From positions 187,462 to 251,461 of the forward strand of contig NZ_JAMXHT010000005.1 of assembly GCF_023955655.1 (NCBI RefSeq): DNA of 64,000 nucleotides, given 5' to 3'. The notes under the pieces are model-generated. The model ran no database searches. It was not told the DNA's origin and was given only the letters and a program-made list of their open reading frames with translations. Every line of letters begins with the position of its first letter. Positions within the stretch are counted from its first letter, which is position 1. A program made the translations under genes and the position numbers. The stretch comes from Ralstonia soli. GTDB taxonomy: Bacteria > Pseudomonadota > Gammaproteobacteria > Burkholderiales > Burkholderiaceae. Shown piece after piece: positions 47,004 to 54,188 of the stretch.

Positions 47004-47930
47004 ATGAAAATGCTTCCCAACCTGGCTCGCCACCTGGGCGCCGCGCTGATCGGCCTGGCTGCGCTGCAGGCGCATGCCGCACCCGCCGTGCAAGACCGTA
47101 CCGTTGACGCCGCAGGCCTGCAGATCCACACGCTGCAAGCCGGCAGCGGCCCCGAAACCCCCGTCGTGCTGCTGCACGGCTATGCCGAGACCAGCCACAT
47201 GTGGCTGCCGCTGATCTCACGCCTGGCCGATCGCCGGGTGGTGCTGGCGCCGGACTTGCCGGGCGCGGGCACATCGTCGATTCCCGCCGCGGGTTTCGAC
47301 AAGAAGACACTGGCGCAGGACATCCACGCCATGGTGCAGGCCATGGGGTATCGCAAGGTCAAGCTGGTGGGCCACGATATCGGCCTCATGGTGGCGTACG
47401 CCTACGCCGCGCAGTACCCCGACGAGGTGGAGAGCATCACGCTCATGGACGCCTTCCTGCCCGGCGTGGGCGATTGGCAGAAGGTCTGGCTGCTGCGCGA
47501 CCTGTGGCACTTCCACTTCTACGGCGAGGTGCCGCTGAAGCTGGTGCAAGGCCGCGAGCGCATCTACTTCGAGCACTTCTGGAACGACTTTGCGGCCGAT
47601 CCGAAGCATTCGGTGCCTGAAGCCGATCGGCGGTTCTACGCCCACACCTACGCGCAGCCGGGCCGCATGGCCGCCGGGTTTGAGTACTTCCACACCTTCG
47701 CGCAGGATGCGGAGGACTTTGCGGGCTTTGCCAAGGCGCCGCTCAAGATGCCGATGCTCGTGCTGGCTGGTGAGAAGGCATCGGGCGCCTTCCTGATCGA
47801 GCAGGCCAGGCTGGTGGCCACCAATGTGAACGGCGTGACGGTCAAGGGCTCTGGCCACTGGCTGATGGAAGAGGCGCCTGAGGCGACCATGACGGAGCTG
47901 GTGCGGTTCATCAACACTCCCGCCCCCTAA
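47004..47930 (+). CDS. Exported alpha/beta hydrolase, epoxide-hydrolase/dehalogenase-like
   Basis: This 308-aa protein has a Sec signal (LGAALIGLAALQAHA). The alpha/beta-hydrolase core carries the oxyanion segment LLHGYAETSHMW, and the nucleophile elbow GHDIG has Asp rather than Ser. The His is in GSGHWLMEEAPE. An Asp nucleophile points to the epoxide hydrolase/haloalkane or haloacetate dehalogenase branch rather than esterases. It follows an SDR gene by 56 bases, with GGAGAT before the ATG. Periplasmic location and exact reaction are inferred. Confidence 0.88.
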   Translation: MKMLPNLARHLGAALIGLAALQAHAAPAVQDRTVDAAGLQIHTLQAGSGPETPVVLLHGYAETSHMWLPLISRLADRRVVLAPDLPGAGTSSIPAAGFDKKTLAQDIHAMVQAMGYRKVKLVGHDIGLMVAYAYAAQYPDEVESITLMDAFLPGVGDWQKVWLLRDLWHFHFYGEVPLKLVQGRERIYFEHFWNDFAADPKHSVPEADRRFYAHTYAQPGRMAAGFEYFHTFAQDAEDFAGFAKAPLKMPMLVLAGEKASGAFLIEQARLVATNVNGVTVKGSGHWLMEEAPEATMTELVRFINTPAP

Positions 47931-47945
47931 GCTGAAGCCATGGAA

Positions 47946-47978
47946 TTGACGAAATGTCAGTAATTGACGTATCGTCAA
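47946..47978. promoter_or_regulatory. Tandem operator-like repeats before the YheO-type regulator
   Basis: TTGACG-TAT-CGTCAA (47964-47978) is a perfect palindrome, and TTGACG-AAA-TGTCAG (47946-47960) is a degenerate copy 18 bases upstream. They sit 4 and 22 bases before the regulator ATG, so binding there would block translation initiation or transcription. Autoregulation is the simplest reading. Confidence 0.65.
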
Positions 47979-47982
47979 TGCC

Positions 47983-48627
47983 ATGAAGCCTGCTGAAGAA
48001 AACCGCCTTCTCCTGCGGGAAGGCCGCAAGATCGTCGAGGCGCTGGGCAAGACCCTGGCGCCGCTGGTGGAGGTCGTGCTGCACGACCTCACCGATCCCG
48101 ACCATTCCGTCGTTGCCATTGCCAACAACCTCTCGGGCCGCCAGGTGGGCGATGCCGTCACCGAGCTGGGCCTGGCGCGCATGGCGGACCCGGATTTCCC
48201 GGAAGTCATCGAAAACTACGCCAACCGGTTTCCCGACGGGCGGCCGGCCAAGAGCACGTCCATCGGCCTGAAGAACAGCCGTGGCGACTATGTGGCCGCC
48301 ATCTGCCTGAACATGGATGTGTCGATGCTGAGCGCCGTGACGACCGGCCTCACGCAGCTGATGCGCGTTGACGTGGCGGCGCCGCCGGTGCCGGAATCGC
48401 TCAGTTCCCGCCGCGTGGAAGACGTGCGCGCCGCACTCGAACGCTTTGCCGCCGCGCGCAACACCACGCCCATGGCCATGACGCTCGACCAGCGCCGCGA
48501 AGCCATGCGCGAACTGGCCGCCAGCGGCCTGCTGAACCTGCGCCGCGCGTTGTCGGAAGTCGCGCAAACGCTCGGCGTGGCGCGCTCGACTGTCTATACC
48601 TACCTCCCAGAGAACTCTCCGACCTGA
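47983..48627 (+). CDS. YheO/DauR-type transcriptional regulator (PAS-like plus HTH)
   Basis: This 214-aa regulator has an N-terminal YheO-like PAS domain (about residues 10-120) and a C-terminal helix-turn-helix (ALSEVAQTLGVARSTVYTYL). The family includes DauR, the repressor of D-arginine use, and regulators of amino-acid dehydratase operons. The 52-base leader contains a palindrome repeated in tandem. It is followed after 8 bases by a PLP dehydratase gene and then by RidA, so its effector is probably an amino acid degraded by that dehydratase. Confidence 0.88.
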   Translation: MKPAEENRLLLREGRKIVEALGKTLAPLVEVVLHDLTDPDHSVVAIANNLSGRQVGDAVTELGLARMADPDFPEVIENYANRFPDGRPAKSTSIGLKNSRGDYVAAICLNMDVSMLSAVTTGLTQLMRVDVAAPPVPESLSSRRVEDVRAALERFAAARNTTPMAMTLDQRREAMRELAASGLLNLRRALSEVAQTLGVARSTVYTYLPENSPT

Positions 48628-48635
48628 GCCCCGCC

Positions 48636-49607
48636 ATGAGTCTGCCCATCTCCTACGACGACGTCGTTGCCGCCCATGCCCGCCTGCAAGGTGTGGCCCA
48701 CAAGACGCCCGTGCTGACGTCGACCACCGCTAACGCCATGGCTGGCGCCGAGCTGTTTTTCAAGGCCGAGAACTTCCAGCGCATGGGTGCGTTCAAGTTC
48801 CGCGGCGCATACAACGCGCTGTCGCAGTTCACGCCCGACCAGCGCAAGGCAGGCGTCATCACGTTTTCGTCGGGCAACCACGCGCAGGCGATTGCGCTGT
48901 CGGCCCGGCTGCTCGGCATGCGCGCCGTCATCGTCATGCCCCAGGACGCGCCGGTCATCAAGGTCGAAGCCACGCGTGGCTACGGTGGTGAAGTGGTGTT
49001 CTACGACCGCTATACCGAAGACCGCGAAGCGCTCGGCCGCAAGCTCGCTGAAGAGCAGGGCCTGACGCTGATCCCGCCGTACGATCACCCGCACGTGATG
49101 GCCGGGCAGGGCACGGCCGCCAAGGAGCTGATCGAAGAGGCGGGGCCGTTCGACGTCGTGCTGGCGCCACTGGGCGGTGGCGGATTGCTCTCGGGTACCG
49201 CCACGGCGGTGCGCGCGCTGAACCCCGCGTGCAAGATCATCGGCGTGGAGCCCGAGGCTGGCAACGACGGTCAGCAGAGCTTCCGCAAGGGCGAGATCGT
49301 CCACATCGACACGCCCAAGACGCTCGCTGACGGCGCACAGACGCAGCATCTGGGCAATTACACGTTTGCCGTGATCCGTGAGTTGGTGGATGACATCGTC
49401 ACCGTGAGCGACGCGGAGCTCGTGAGCACGATGCAGTTCTTCGCCAGCCGCATGAAGGCGGTGGTCGAGCCCACTGGTTGCCTGGCGGCTGCAGCGGCGC
49501 TCACGGGCAAGGTGGACGTGCGTGGCAAGCGTGTCGGCGTGATTCTGTCGGGGGGCAATGTGGACTTGCAGCACTTCGCCAAGCTGGTGGTGGAGGAGGC
49601 GGTATGA
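48636..49607 (+). CDS. PLP-dependent serine/threonine or 3-hydroxyaspartate dehydratase
   Basis: This 323-aa fold-type II PLP enzyme has the PLP lysine in AFKFRGAYNAL. The phosphate-binding Gly loop is LAPLGGGGLLSG, and it has no C-terminal ACT domain, so it is the catabolic form. The size fits serine racemase/threo-3-hydroxyaspartate ammonia-lyase/catabolic threonine deaminase. The reaction releases ammonia through an enamine, which the downstream RidA protein would hydrolyse. Stop and next frame overlap as ATGA. Confidence 0.9.
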   Translation: MSLPISYDDVVAAHARLQGVAHKTPVLTSTTANAMAGAELFFKAENFQRMGAFKFRGAYNALSQFTPDQRKAGVITFSSGNHAQAIALSARLLGMRAVIVMPQDAPVIKVEATRGYGGEVVFYDRYTEDREALGRKLAEEQGLTLIPPYDHPHVMAGQGTAAKELIEEAGPFDVVLAPLGGGGLLSGTATAVRALNPACKIIGVEPEAGNDGQQSFRKGEIVHIDTPKTLADGAQTQHLGNYTFAVIRELVDDIVTVSDAELVSTMQFFASRMKAVVEPTGCLAAAAALTGKVDVRGKRVGVILSGGNVDLQHFAKLVVEEAV

Positions 49608-49717
49608 GCAGTAAGCAGGGGCCCCGCGCAGCGGGGATGCGCACGGCCGCGAATGCCGCCTGCCACCGACACCGCCAAGGCTGGATGAGCGAGATGGGTA
49701 CGGAGGTGGCCGCATGA
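49604..49717 (+). CDS. Possible micro-ORF linking the dehydratase and RidA genes
   Basis: A 37-codon frame (MSSKQGPRAAGMRTAAN at the start) begins in an ATGA overlap with the dehydratase stop and ends in an ATGA overlap with the RidA start. It fills the gap exactly. No family is recognisable. It may serve only to keep ribosomes moving to RidA, or be a decayed gene remnant. Real expression is uncertain. Confidence 0.35.
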   Translation: MSSKQGPRAAGMRTAANAACHRHRQGWMSEMGTEVAA

Positions 49718-50103
49718 GCGATGTGCGCTACCTGAACGCGCCGGACTTGCGACCGCCTGCCGGCCACTATTCGCACGCCGTCTGCGCCAACGGTTTCGTG
49801 TTCCTGGCGGGGCAGATTCCCGTGACGCCTGCGGGCGAGAGGCTCGTCGATGCGCCGTTCGACACGCAGGTGCGGCAGGTGCTGTCCAACCTGGATGCGG
49901 TGCTCGCCGCCGCCGGCACCGACCGCTCGCGCCTGGTGCAGGTGCGCGTGTACGTGACCGACATGGAAACGCACTGGCCCGCGTTCGATGCGTTGTATCG
50001 CGCGTGGATTGGCGAACAGCGCCCCGCGCGCGCCGTGGTGCCCGTGCCGACGCTGCACTACGGTCTCGCGGTCGAGATCGAGGCGACGGCGCTGGCGGCT
50101 TGA
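49714..50103 (+). CDS. RidA-family enamine/imine deaminase
   Basis: This 129-aa RidA protein includes NGFVFLAGQIPVTPAG. The imine-binding Arg is in RPARAVVPVPTLHYG, and the C-terminal VEIEATAL has the conserved Glu. It is third in the YheO-regulator/dehydratase row. 2-aminoacrylate or 2-aminocrotonate made by the dehydratase is the expected substrate. A good GGAGG precedes the ATG. It differs from the other RidA at 25949 in sequence and context. Confidence 0.92.
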   Translation: MSDVRYLNAPDLRPPAGHYSHAVCANGFVFLAGQIPVTPAGERLVDAPFDTQVRQVLSNLDAVLAAAGTDRSRLVQVRVYVTDMETHWPAFDALYRAWIGEQRPARAVVPVPTLHYGLAVEIEATALAA

Positions 50104-50245
50104 AGGACGCCGGCGCGGTTGACGCACATCACGCGCAGTGAAGGTCGATCCCTCGCCCGTTCGCCATCCAATGTTGCAAAATGCCGGGTGTGCCTGCCTG
50201 GGCGTACTTGACCGGGCTCAACCTTGAATGCGACGGAACCCCCCC

Positions 50246-51136
50246 ATGACCCACGCCACGCGCCCGCTCCGGCCCGACGATGTACCGATCGGCCAGCCGT
50301 TGCCATTCGCGCTCGTGGACGGCGCCGGCAGGCTTCTGCTGTCGGCCGGCGTGGTGGTGCCCGACGCCGAGGCCGTGCGGCTGATATTCCTGCATGGCGC
50401 CGTGATGGCCGCTGCAGAAGCGGAAGATGCCCCCAACGCAGCGCCGCCTGTGGAATCAGCGGAGGGCAAGCCGCGCCTGGGTGCGACGGGCCTGTCGATC
50501 GGCACCGTGCTGCAGGTGCAGGAGAAGTCGGCCCCGCTGCGGGGTCCGATGCCATGCCGCTTGATCGGCTATATCGAAGGCGAGGCAATCTTCATCACGC
50601 AGCCCGCCGATAGCCAACGTACGCTGCGTCCGGAGGTGCGCGACATGCTGTTGCTGCGTGGCTTCTCGGGCCGTGAGGTGGTCAGCATGATGTGCAGCGT
50701 GGTGGCGACGGGGCAGTTTCCCGCGCCGTACGTGGTGCTGTCGATGCCGGCCAAGGTGCACAAGATGCCGCTGCGCAGCGCCAAGCGCGTGCAGGTGCGC
50801 ATCGGTGCGATGGTGCGTGCGCAGGGGGATGGACGGGGTGAGGGACAGGCCGCATCGCCCGCCGGCCGCGTCGCCATGTTGCGCGACATCTGCCTGAACG
50901 GCGCGCTGGTGCAGAGTGCCGGTGCCACGTTTGCGGCGGGCGAGCAGCTCGCGCTGGAGTTCAGTGCCTATGTCGACGGACAGCAGGAGGACTTTTCCAT
51001 CGCCGGGCGCGTGGCCAGCACCGCGCCGGTGCAGGATGGTCCGCCGGGCTTCCCATCGTTCGGCGTGGAGTTCTCGCTCTCGAAAGAGCAGACGGCGCGC
51101 CTGTCGCGCCTGATCATCGAGCGGCTGGACGAGTAG
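50246..51136 (+). CDS. PilZ-domain cyclic-di-GMP-binding protein
   Basis: This protein of about 296 aa has a C-terminal PilZ domain (about residues 180-290). The RxxxR motif is in KRVQVRIG and the second motif reads DICLNGAL, with Cys where Ser is usual. The N-terminal part, with a YcgR-like barrel and LILL-type segments, suggests a flagellar-brake relative. ATG at 50246 is used; ATG at 50228 is an in-frame alternative six codons earlier. No flagellar genes are nearby. It may respond to the diguanylate cyclase encoded at 35705. Confidence 0.85.
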   Translation: MTHATRPLRPDDVPIGQPLPFALVDGAGRLLLSAGVVVPDAEAVRLIFLHGAVMAAAEAEDAPNAAPPVESAEGKPRLGATGLSIGTVLQVQEKSAPLRGPMPCRLIGYIEGEAIFITQPADSQRTLRPEVRDMLLLRGFSGREVVSMMCSVVATGQFPAPYVVLSMPAKVHKMPLRSAKRVQVRIGAMVRAQGDGRGEGQAASPAGRVAMLRDICLNGALVQSAGATFAAGEQLALEFSAYVDGQQEDFSIAGRVASTAPVQDGPPGFPSFGVEFSLSKEQTARLSRLIIERLDE

Positions 51137-51157
51137 GCACGGATGCCGGCGCTGGCC

Positions 51158-52054
51158 TCAGGCCTTGATCGCGCCGGCAAGCATCGTCTCCAGCAGCCAG
51201 GCGCCAGCCTGGCCCAGCGTGCGCTTGCGAGACCACACCGCATCCACCGGCACATGGCGCGGCCATCCGCGCGCATGCACTTCGTGCAGCCTGTCAGCCG
51301 CGAAGTGGTCGACAAGCCAGCGCGGCAGCTCCGTCCACCCGAAGCCCAGCACGGCCATTTCCAGCAGCATCAGATAGCTCGGCGCCGACCACCGGCGCAG
51401 GCTGCGCACGGGTGTGGTTTCGGCCCGGGGCCCGACGGGGTCGACAAAGGTGTTCAGCCGCAGCTCACGGGTGTCGCGCAGCACCGCGTGTGGCACTTCC
51501 TCGCTGCCGTATTGCGCTAGCGGATGCTGCCGCCCGACGAACAGACCGATCTCCGATTGCTCGGCGATGGTCGCCGCGCCAATGTCAGGCGGATACGTCG
51601 GCTGCGTGGCCACCAGCCCCAGTTGGGCGCGGCCTTGCTGGATGATGTCGACCACGTCTTCGTACTCCGCAATCAGGCATTCAAGTTCCAGCTCGGGAAA
51701 GCGCTGTTCGAGCAGCGCGAGCGTCTGCTCATAGCGGTCGGACTGGTACGTGTCGGACACGACGAGCGTGAGGCGCGCCTCCAGGCCGCCGGCCATCTGC
51801 GCGGCCAGGCGGTCCATCTGTTCGCTGGCTTCGAGCACGCGGCGCACCTGCGTGAGCATCGCGTGGCCCGCTTCGGTCAGCGTCGGCTGGCGCGTGCTGC
51901 GGTCGAACAGCGTCAGCCCCAGGTCGATTTCCAGGTTGCCGATCGCCTCACTCACCGTTGACTGCCGCTTGCCCAGCTTGCGCGCCGCCGCGGAGAACGA
52001 ACCCAGCGTCGCAGCTTCGGCAAAGGCGAGCAGGGCTTCGGGAGAGTGGCGCAT
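51158..52054 (-). CDS. LysR-family regulator, probably of the PACE efflux gene
   Basis: This 298-aa regulator has an N-terminal helix-turn-helix (GSFSAAARKLGKRQSTVSEAIGNLE) and an effector domain starting near GLEARLTLVV. It is divergent from the PACE gene, and the 114-base gap holds two palindromes typical of LysR sites. The arrangement parallels the AceR/AceI pair of Acinetobacter, where the LysR regulator senses a biocide. Confidence 0.92.
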   Translation of the reverse strand: MRHSPEALLAFAEAATLGSFSAAARKLGKRQSTVSEAIGNLEIDLGLTLFDRSTRQPTLTEAGHAMLTQVRRVLEASEQMDRLAAQMAGGLEARLTLVVSDTYQSDRYEQTLALLEQRFPELELECLIAEYEDVVDIIQQGRAQLGLVATQPTYPPDIGAATIAEQSEIGLFVGRQHPLAQYGSEEVPHAVLRDTRELRLNTFVDPVGPRAETTPVRSLRRWSAPSYLMLLEMAVLGFGWTELPRWLVDHFAADRLHEVHARGWPRHVPVDAVWSRKRTLGQAGAWLLETMLAGAIKA

Positions 52055-52088
52055 GGGTCGCTCCGGCGGTGGTCAGATCCACCAATAT

Positions 52089-52136
52089 ATCGGAAAAACC
52101 GATGATATCGAACTGGATCAATCGGTTTCAACCGAT
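52089..52136. promoter_or_regulatory. Two palindromic sites between LysR and PACE genes
   Basis: ATCGG-AAAAA-CCGAT (52089-52103) and ATCGGTT-TC-AACCGAT (52121-52136) are perfect inverted repeats with centres about 32 bases apart, three helical turns. They share the ATCGG/CCGAT arms and lie at -33 to -80 relative to the PACE start. They are probable LysR binding sites. Confidence 0.7.
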
Positions 52137-52168
52137 CAGAATGGCGCCTATTCATCGGAGTCATTGCC

Positions 52169-52606
52169 ATGCAAGTCCCACCCAAAACCCCCGTTGAGCG
52201 CGTGTTCCATGCGCTGTCGTTCGAGTTGCTTGCCACCGTCATCTGCGCGCCGCTGTTCAGCTGGCTGATGGGCGTGTCGCTCGCGCACATGGGCGCGCTC
52301 ACGCTCATGTTTGCCGGGGTGGCGATGGTGTGGAACATGGTGTTCAACGCGATCTTCGAGCGCGTGGAGCATCGCTACAGGCTCGCGCGTACCTTGGCCG
52401 TGCGGGTGGTGCACGCCTGCCTGTTCGAGGGTGGCCTGGTCGTGATGCTTGTGCCGCTGGGCGCGTGGTGGCTGAACGTGAGCCTGTGGGAAGCCTTTGT
52501 GATCGACATCGGCATCATGCTGTTCTTCCTGCCGTACACGTTCTTCTTCAACCTCGCGTACGACCACCTGCGCGCACGCTGGATGGCGCGTCGCGCGCTG
52601 GCCTGA
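52169..52606 (+). CDS. PACE-family multidrug/biocide efflux transporter
   Basis: This 145-aa inner-membrane protein has four helices made of two BTP repeats. Repeat 1 has RVFHALSFE and VWNMVFNAIFE; repeat 2 has RVVHACLFE and YTFFFNLAYD. The Glu of RxxHxxxFE in helix 1 is the one essential in AceI. The family exports chlorhexidine and other biocides or short-chain diamines by proton exchange. GGAG precedes the ATG. A LysR gene is divergent. Confidence 0.93.
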   Translation: MQVPPKTPVERVFHALSFELLATVICAPLFSWLMGVSLAHMGALTLMFAGVAMVWNMVFNAIFERVEHRYRLARTLAVRVVHACLFEGGLVVMLVPLGAWWLNVSLWEAFVIDIGIMLFFLPYTFFFNLAYDHLRARWMARRALA

Positions 52607-52631
52607 TCTGATGCAAAGGTCGGCCTAGGGC

Positions 52632-52718
52632 AAAAAGGACAGTGCGGCAGCAGGCGCGCTTCCTATAATGAAGTCCTTTTTCAAGACGGGCGCAGTGGCC
52701 GCAAGCCGCTGCGCCCGT
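52632..52718 (+). promoter_or_regulatory. TATAAT promoter inside an inverted repeat, followed by a strong leader hairpin
   Basis: AAAAAGGAC (52632-52640) and GTCCTTTTT (52673-52681) form a perfect 9-bp inverted repeat. A consensus TATAAT lies between the arms at 52664-52669. Right after it, ACGGGCGCAGTGGC (52686-52699) pairs with GCCGCTGCGCCCGT (52705-52718) over a CGCAA loop, a 14-bp stem with one T-G pair. No good -35 is seen. The first repeat could also end the PACE transcript. The hairpin lies at the expected 5' end of the LuxR mRNA. Confidence 0.5.
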
Positions 52719-52727
52719 ATTGCCTTC

Positions 52728-53396
52728 ATGCCGCGTTCTGTGTCGCGTCTTATGTCGCATGCTGCCGCCATGTCGTCCCATGCCTCGGCAACCGTGCTGC
52801 GCCAATGCTATGTGGCGGCCTGCGCGGGCGATGCCGTGGGCGTCATGAACGTGTTGCGTGATGTGTGCGGTGCGGACCATGCCGCGGCCATGATCCAGTG
52901 GCGCCTGGATGGACGCTGGCGCTGGGTCGCGTCACGCGGTGCGGGAGCAGCCGATGTGCTGCTGCATGCCGTGCGCGGCAATGGCATCGACGCCTGGCCG
53001 ATGGTCGATGCCGAGGTGCACGGCGCGGTGTGGCTGGATTACCGCAGACAACGCATCGCGCAAGCGGCACTCGCGCAATGCCGCGCGGACCCTCGGGCAT
53101 TGCTGCCGCACTTCGCGCAAGCGTTGCCGTTGTGTTGGCAGCGCGGTGCCGCGCAAGGTATCTCGCCTGCGCAGCCGGTGGGGTTCCGGCTGACGGATAC
53201 CTTCCATCTGACCCGCCGCGAAACCGACGTCGCCGATCTGCTGGCGCGTGGTGCCGACCCAGCCTGCATTGCCCGCACGCTGGGCATTTCACTCGACACG
53301 GTGCGCACGCACCTCAAGCACGTCTACCGCAAGACGAACACGCACAGCCAGTGCGATGTGGTGCGGCTGATGCTGGCGTTGTCGGCGCGCCGATAG
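52728..53396 (+). CDS. LuxR-type (GerE) transcriptional regulator
   Basis: This protein has a C-terminal LuxR helix-turn-helix (about the last 65 residues, LTRRETDVADLLARGADP and IARTLGISLDTVRTHLKHVYRK) and an N-terminal domain with no recognisable family. Start choice: ATG at 52668 opens a longer 242-aa form, but it overlaps a perfect TATAAT and precedes a strong hairpin. The ATG at 52728 (222 aa) is therefore preferred; 52752 and 52770 are also possible. None has a clear ribosome site. No autoinducer synthase gene is near. Confidence 0.78.
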   Translation: MPRSVSRLMSHAAAMSSHASATVLRQCYVAACAGDAVGVMNVLRDVCGADHAAAMIQWRLDGRWRWVASRGAGAADVLLHAVRGNGIDAWPMVDAEVHGAVWLDYRRQRIAQAALAQCRADPRALLPHFAQALPLCWQRGAAQGISPAQPVGFRLTDTFHLTRRETDVADLLARGADPACIARTLGISLDTVRTHLKHVYRKTNTHSQCDVVRLMLALSARR

Positions 53397-53412
53397 CGTC
53401 CAGTCACCGGTA

Positions 53413-53631
53413 TCAGGCCGGGGCCATCTTCGGTGGTGCAACGGCGGGCGTGCCGTCCTGGAAGAGCGTGAGCAGTTGCGCCCGCAGCTCGGGCGTGTCG
53501 GTGTGCTTGTGCACGGAAACGGCATGCTGCACGGCCGCCTCCAGCAGTTCGGCATCGCTGTCGGCGCTGATGGCGACCGAGCAGTTGGTGTCGCTGGGGA
53601 AGGCGCGGCAATCGATGTAGCGGCGGCCCAT
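53413..53631 (-). CDS. DUF1059 small protein
   Basis: This 72-aa protein of the DUF1059 family begins MGRRYIDCRAFPSDTNCS. The ISADSDAELLEAAVQHAVSVH segment and the conserved HTDTPELRAQL follow. GGAG precedes the ATG. Two N-terminal Cys residues suggest metal or redox chemistry. Function is unknown. It is convergent with the LuxR gene. Confidence 0.9.
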   Translation of the reverse strand: MGRRYIDCRAFPSDTNCSVAISADSDAELLEAAVQHAVSVHKHTDTPELRAQLLTLFQDGTPAVAPPKMAPA

Positions 53632-53743
53632 GGCGGTGCTCCTGGAATGACGATGGCGCGGCCCAATGCCGGCCGCGTACTCTCGTTATAGGTTTGCCAG
53701 GGGCGCGCGTCGTCACCTGCTTGGGGTAGGTAGCCGTCGGTGG

Positions 53744-54142
53744 TCAGTCGGCCACCTTTGCGCCGCGCTCCTTCAGCAACGCGCGTAGCACCGACCGGTG
53801 GCAATGCGCCTCGTCTTCGCAATAGCAGCCGACCGACAGGTTGGTCTGGTGCGACAGCGCGGCGAGCATGTCGAGCAGGCGCGCGGCGTCACCATCGCGC
53901 ATTTCGGTGCGGAAGTGGCGCACGAACGTCTGCCACGCTTTCTCGTCGTGCTCGGCTTGCGCGGCCTGCGCCTGCTTGACGAGCTCGGGGGTGGGTGAGA
54001 GCAGCGGCATCCAGACGTCGTAGAAATCGCGGCTGGCGAATTCTTCCTTGGGTACGCCGCGTGGGGGCCGCCGCACAGTGCCGATGCGCAGGCCTTCATC
54101 GGGTTGGCGCGGCTCGCCGAGCCGGACGATGCGTAGTGCCAT
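53744..54142 (-). CDS. DUF488-family protein
   Basis: This 132-aa protein of the DUF488 family begins MALRIVRLGEPR. It contains RRPPRGVPKEEFASRDFYDVW and the hallmark VGCYCEDEAHCHRSVL with Cys-x-Cys and CHR. ATG at 54142 has GGAGGCAACCC upstream, which excludes the longer extension. Function is not established. It is followed by the ABC transporter genes in the same direction, but a shared transcript is not evident. Confidence 0.9.
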   Translation of the reverse strand: MALRIVRLGEPRQPDEGLRIGTVRRPPRGVPKEEFASRDFYDVWMPLLSPTPELVKQAQAAQAEHDEKAWQTFVRHFRTEMRDGDAARLLDMLAALSHQTNLSVGCYCEDEAHCHRSVLRALLKERGAKVAD

Positions 54143-54188
54143 GGGTTGCCTCCGTGTGGTGCTGCGTGCTGCTCGTTGTGCTCCGTGC

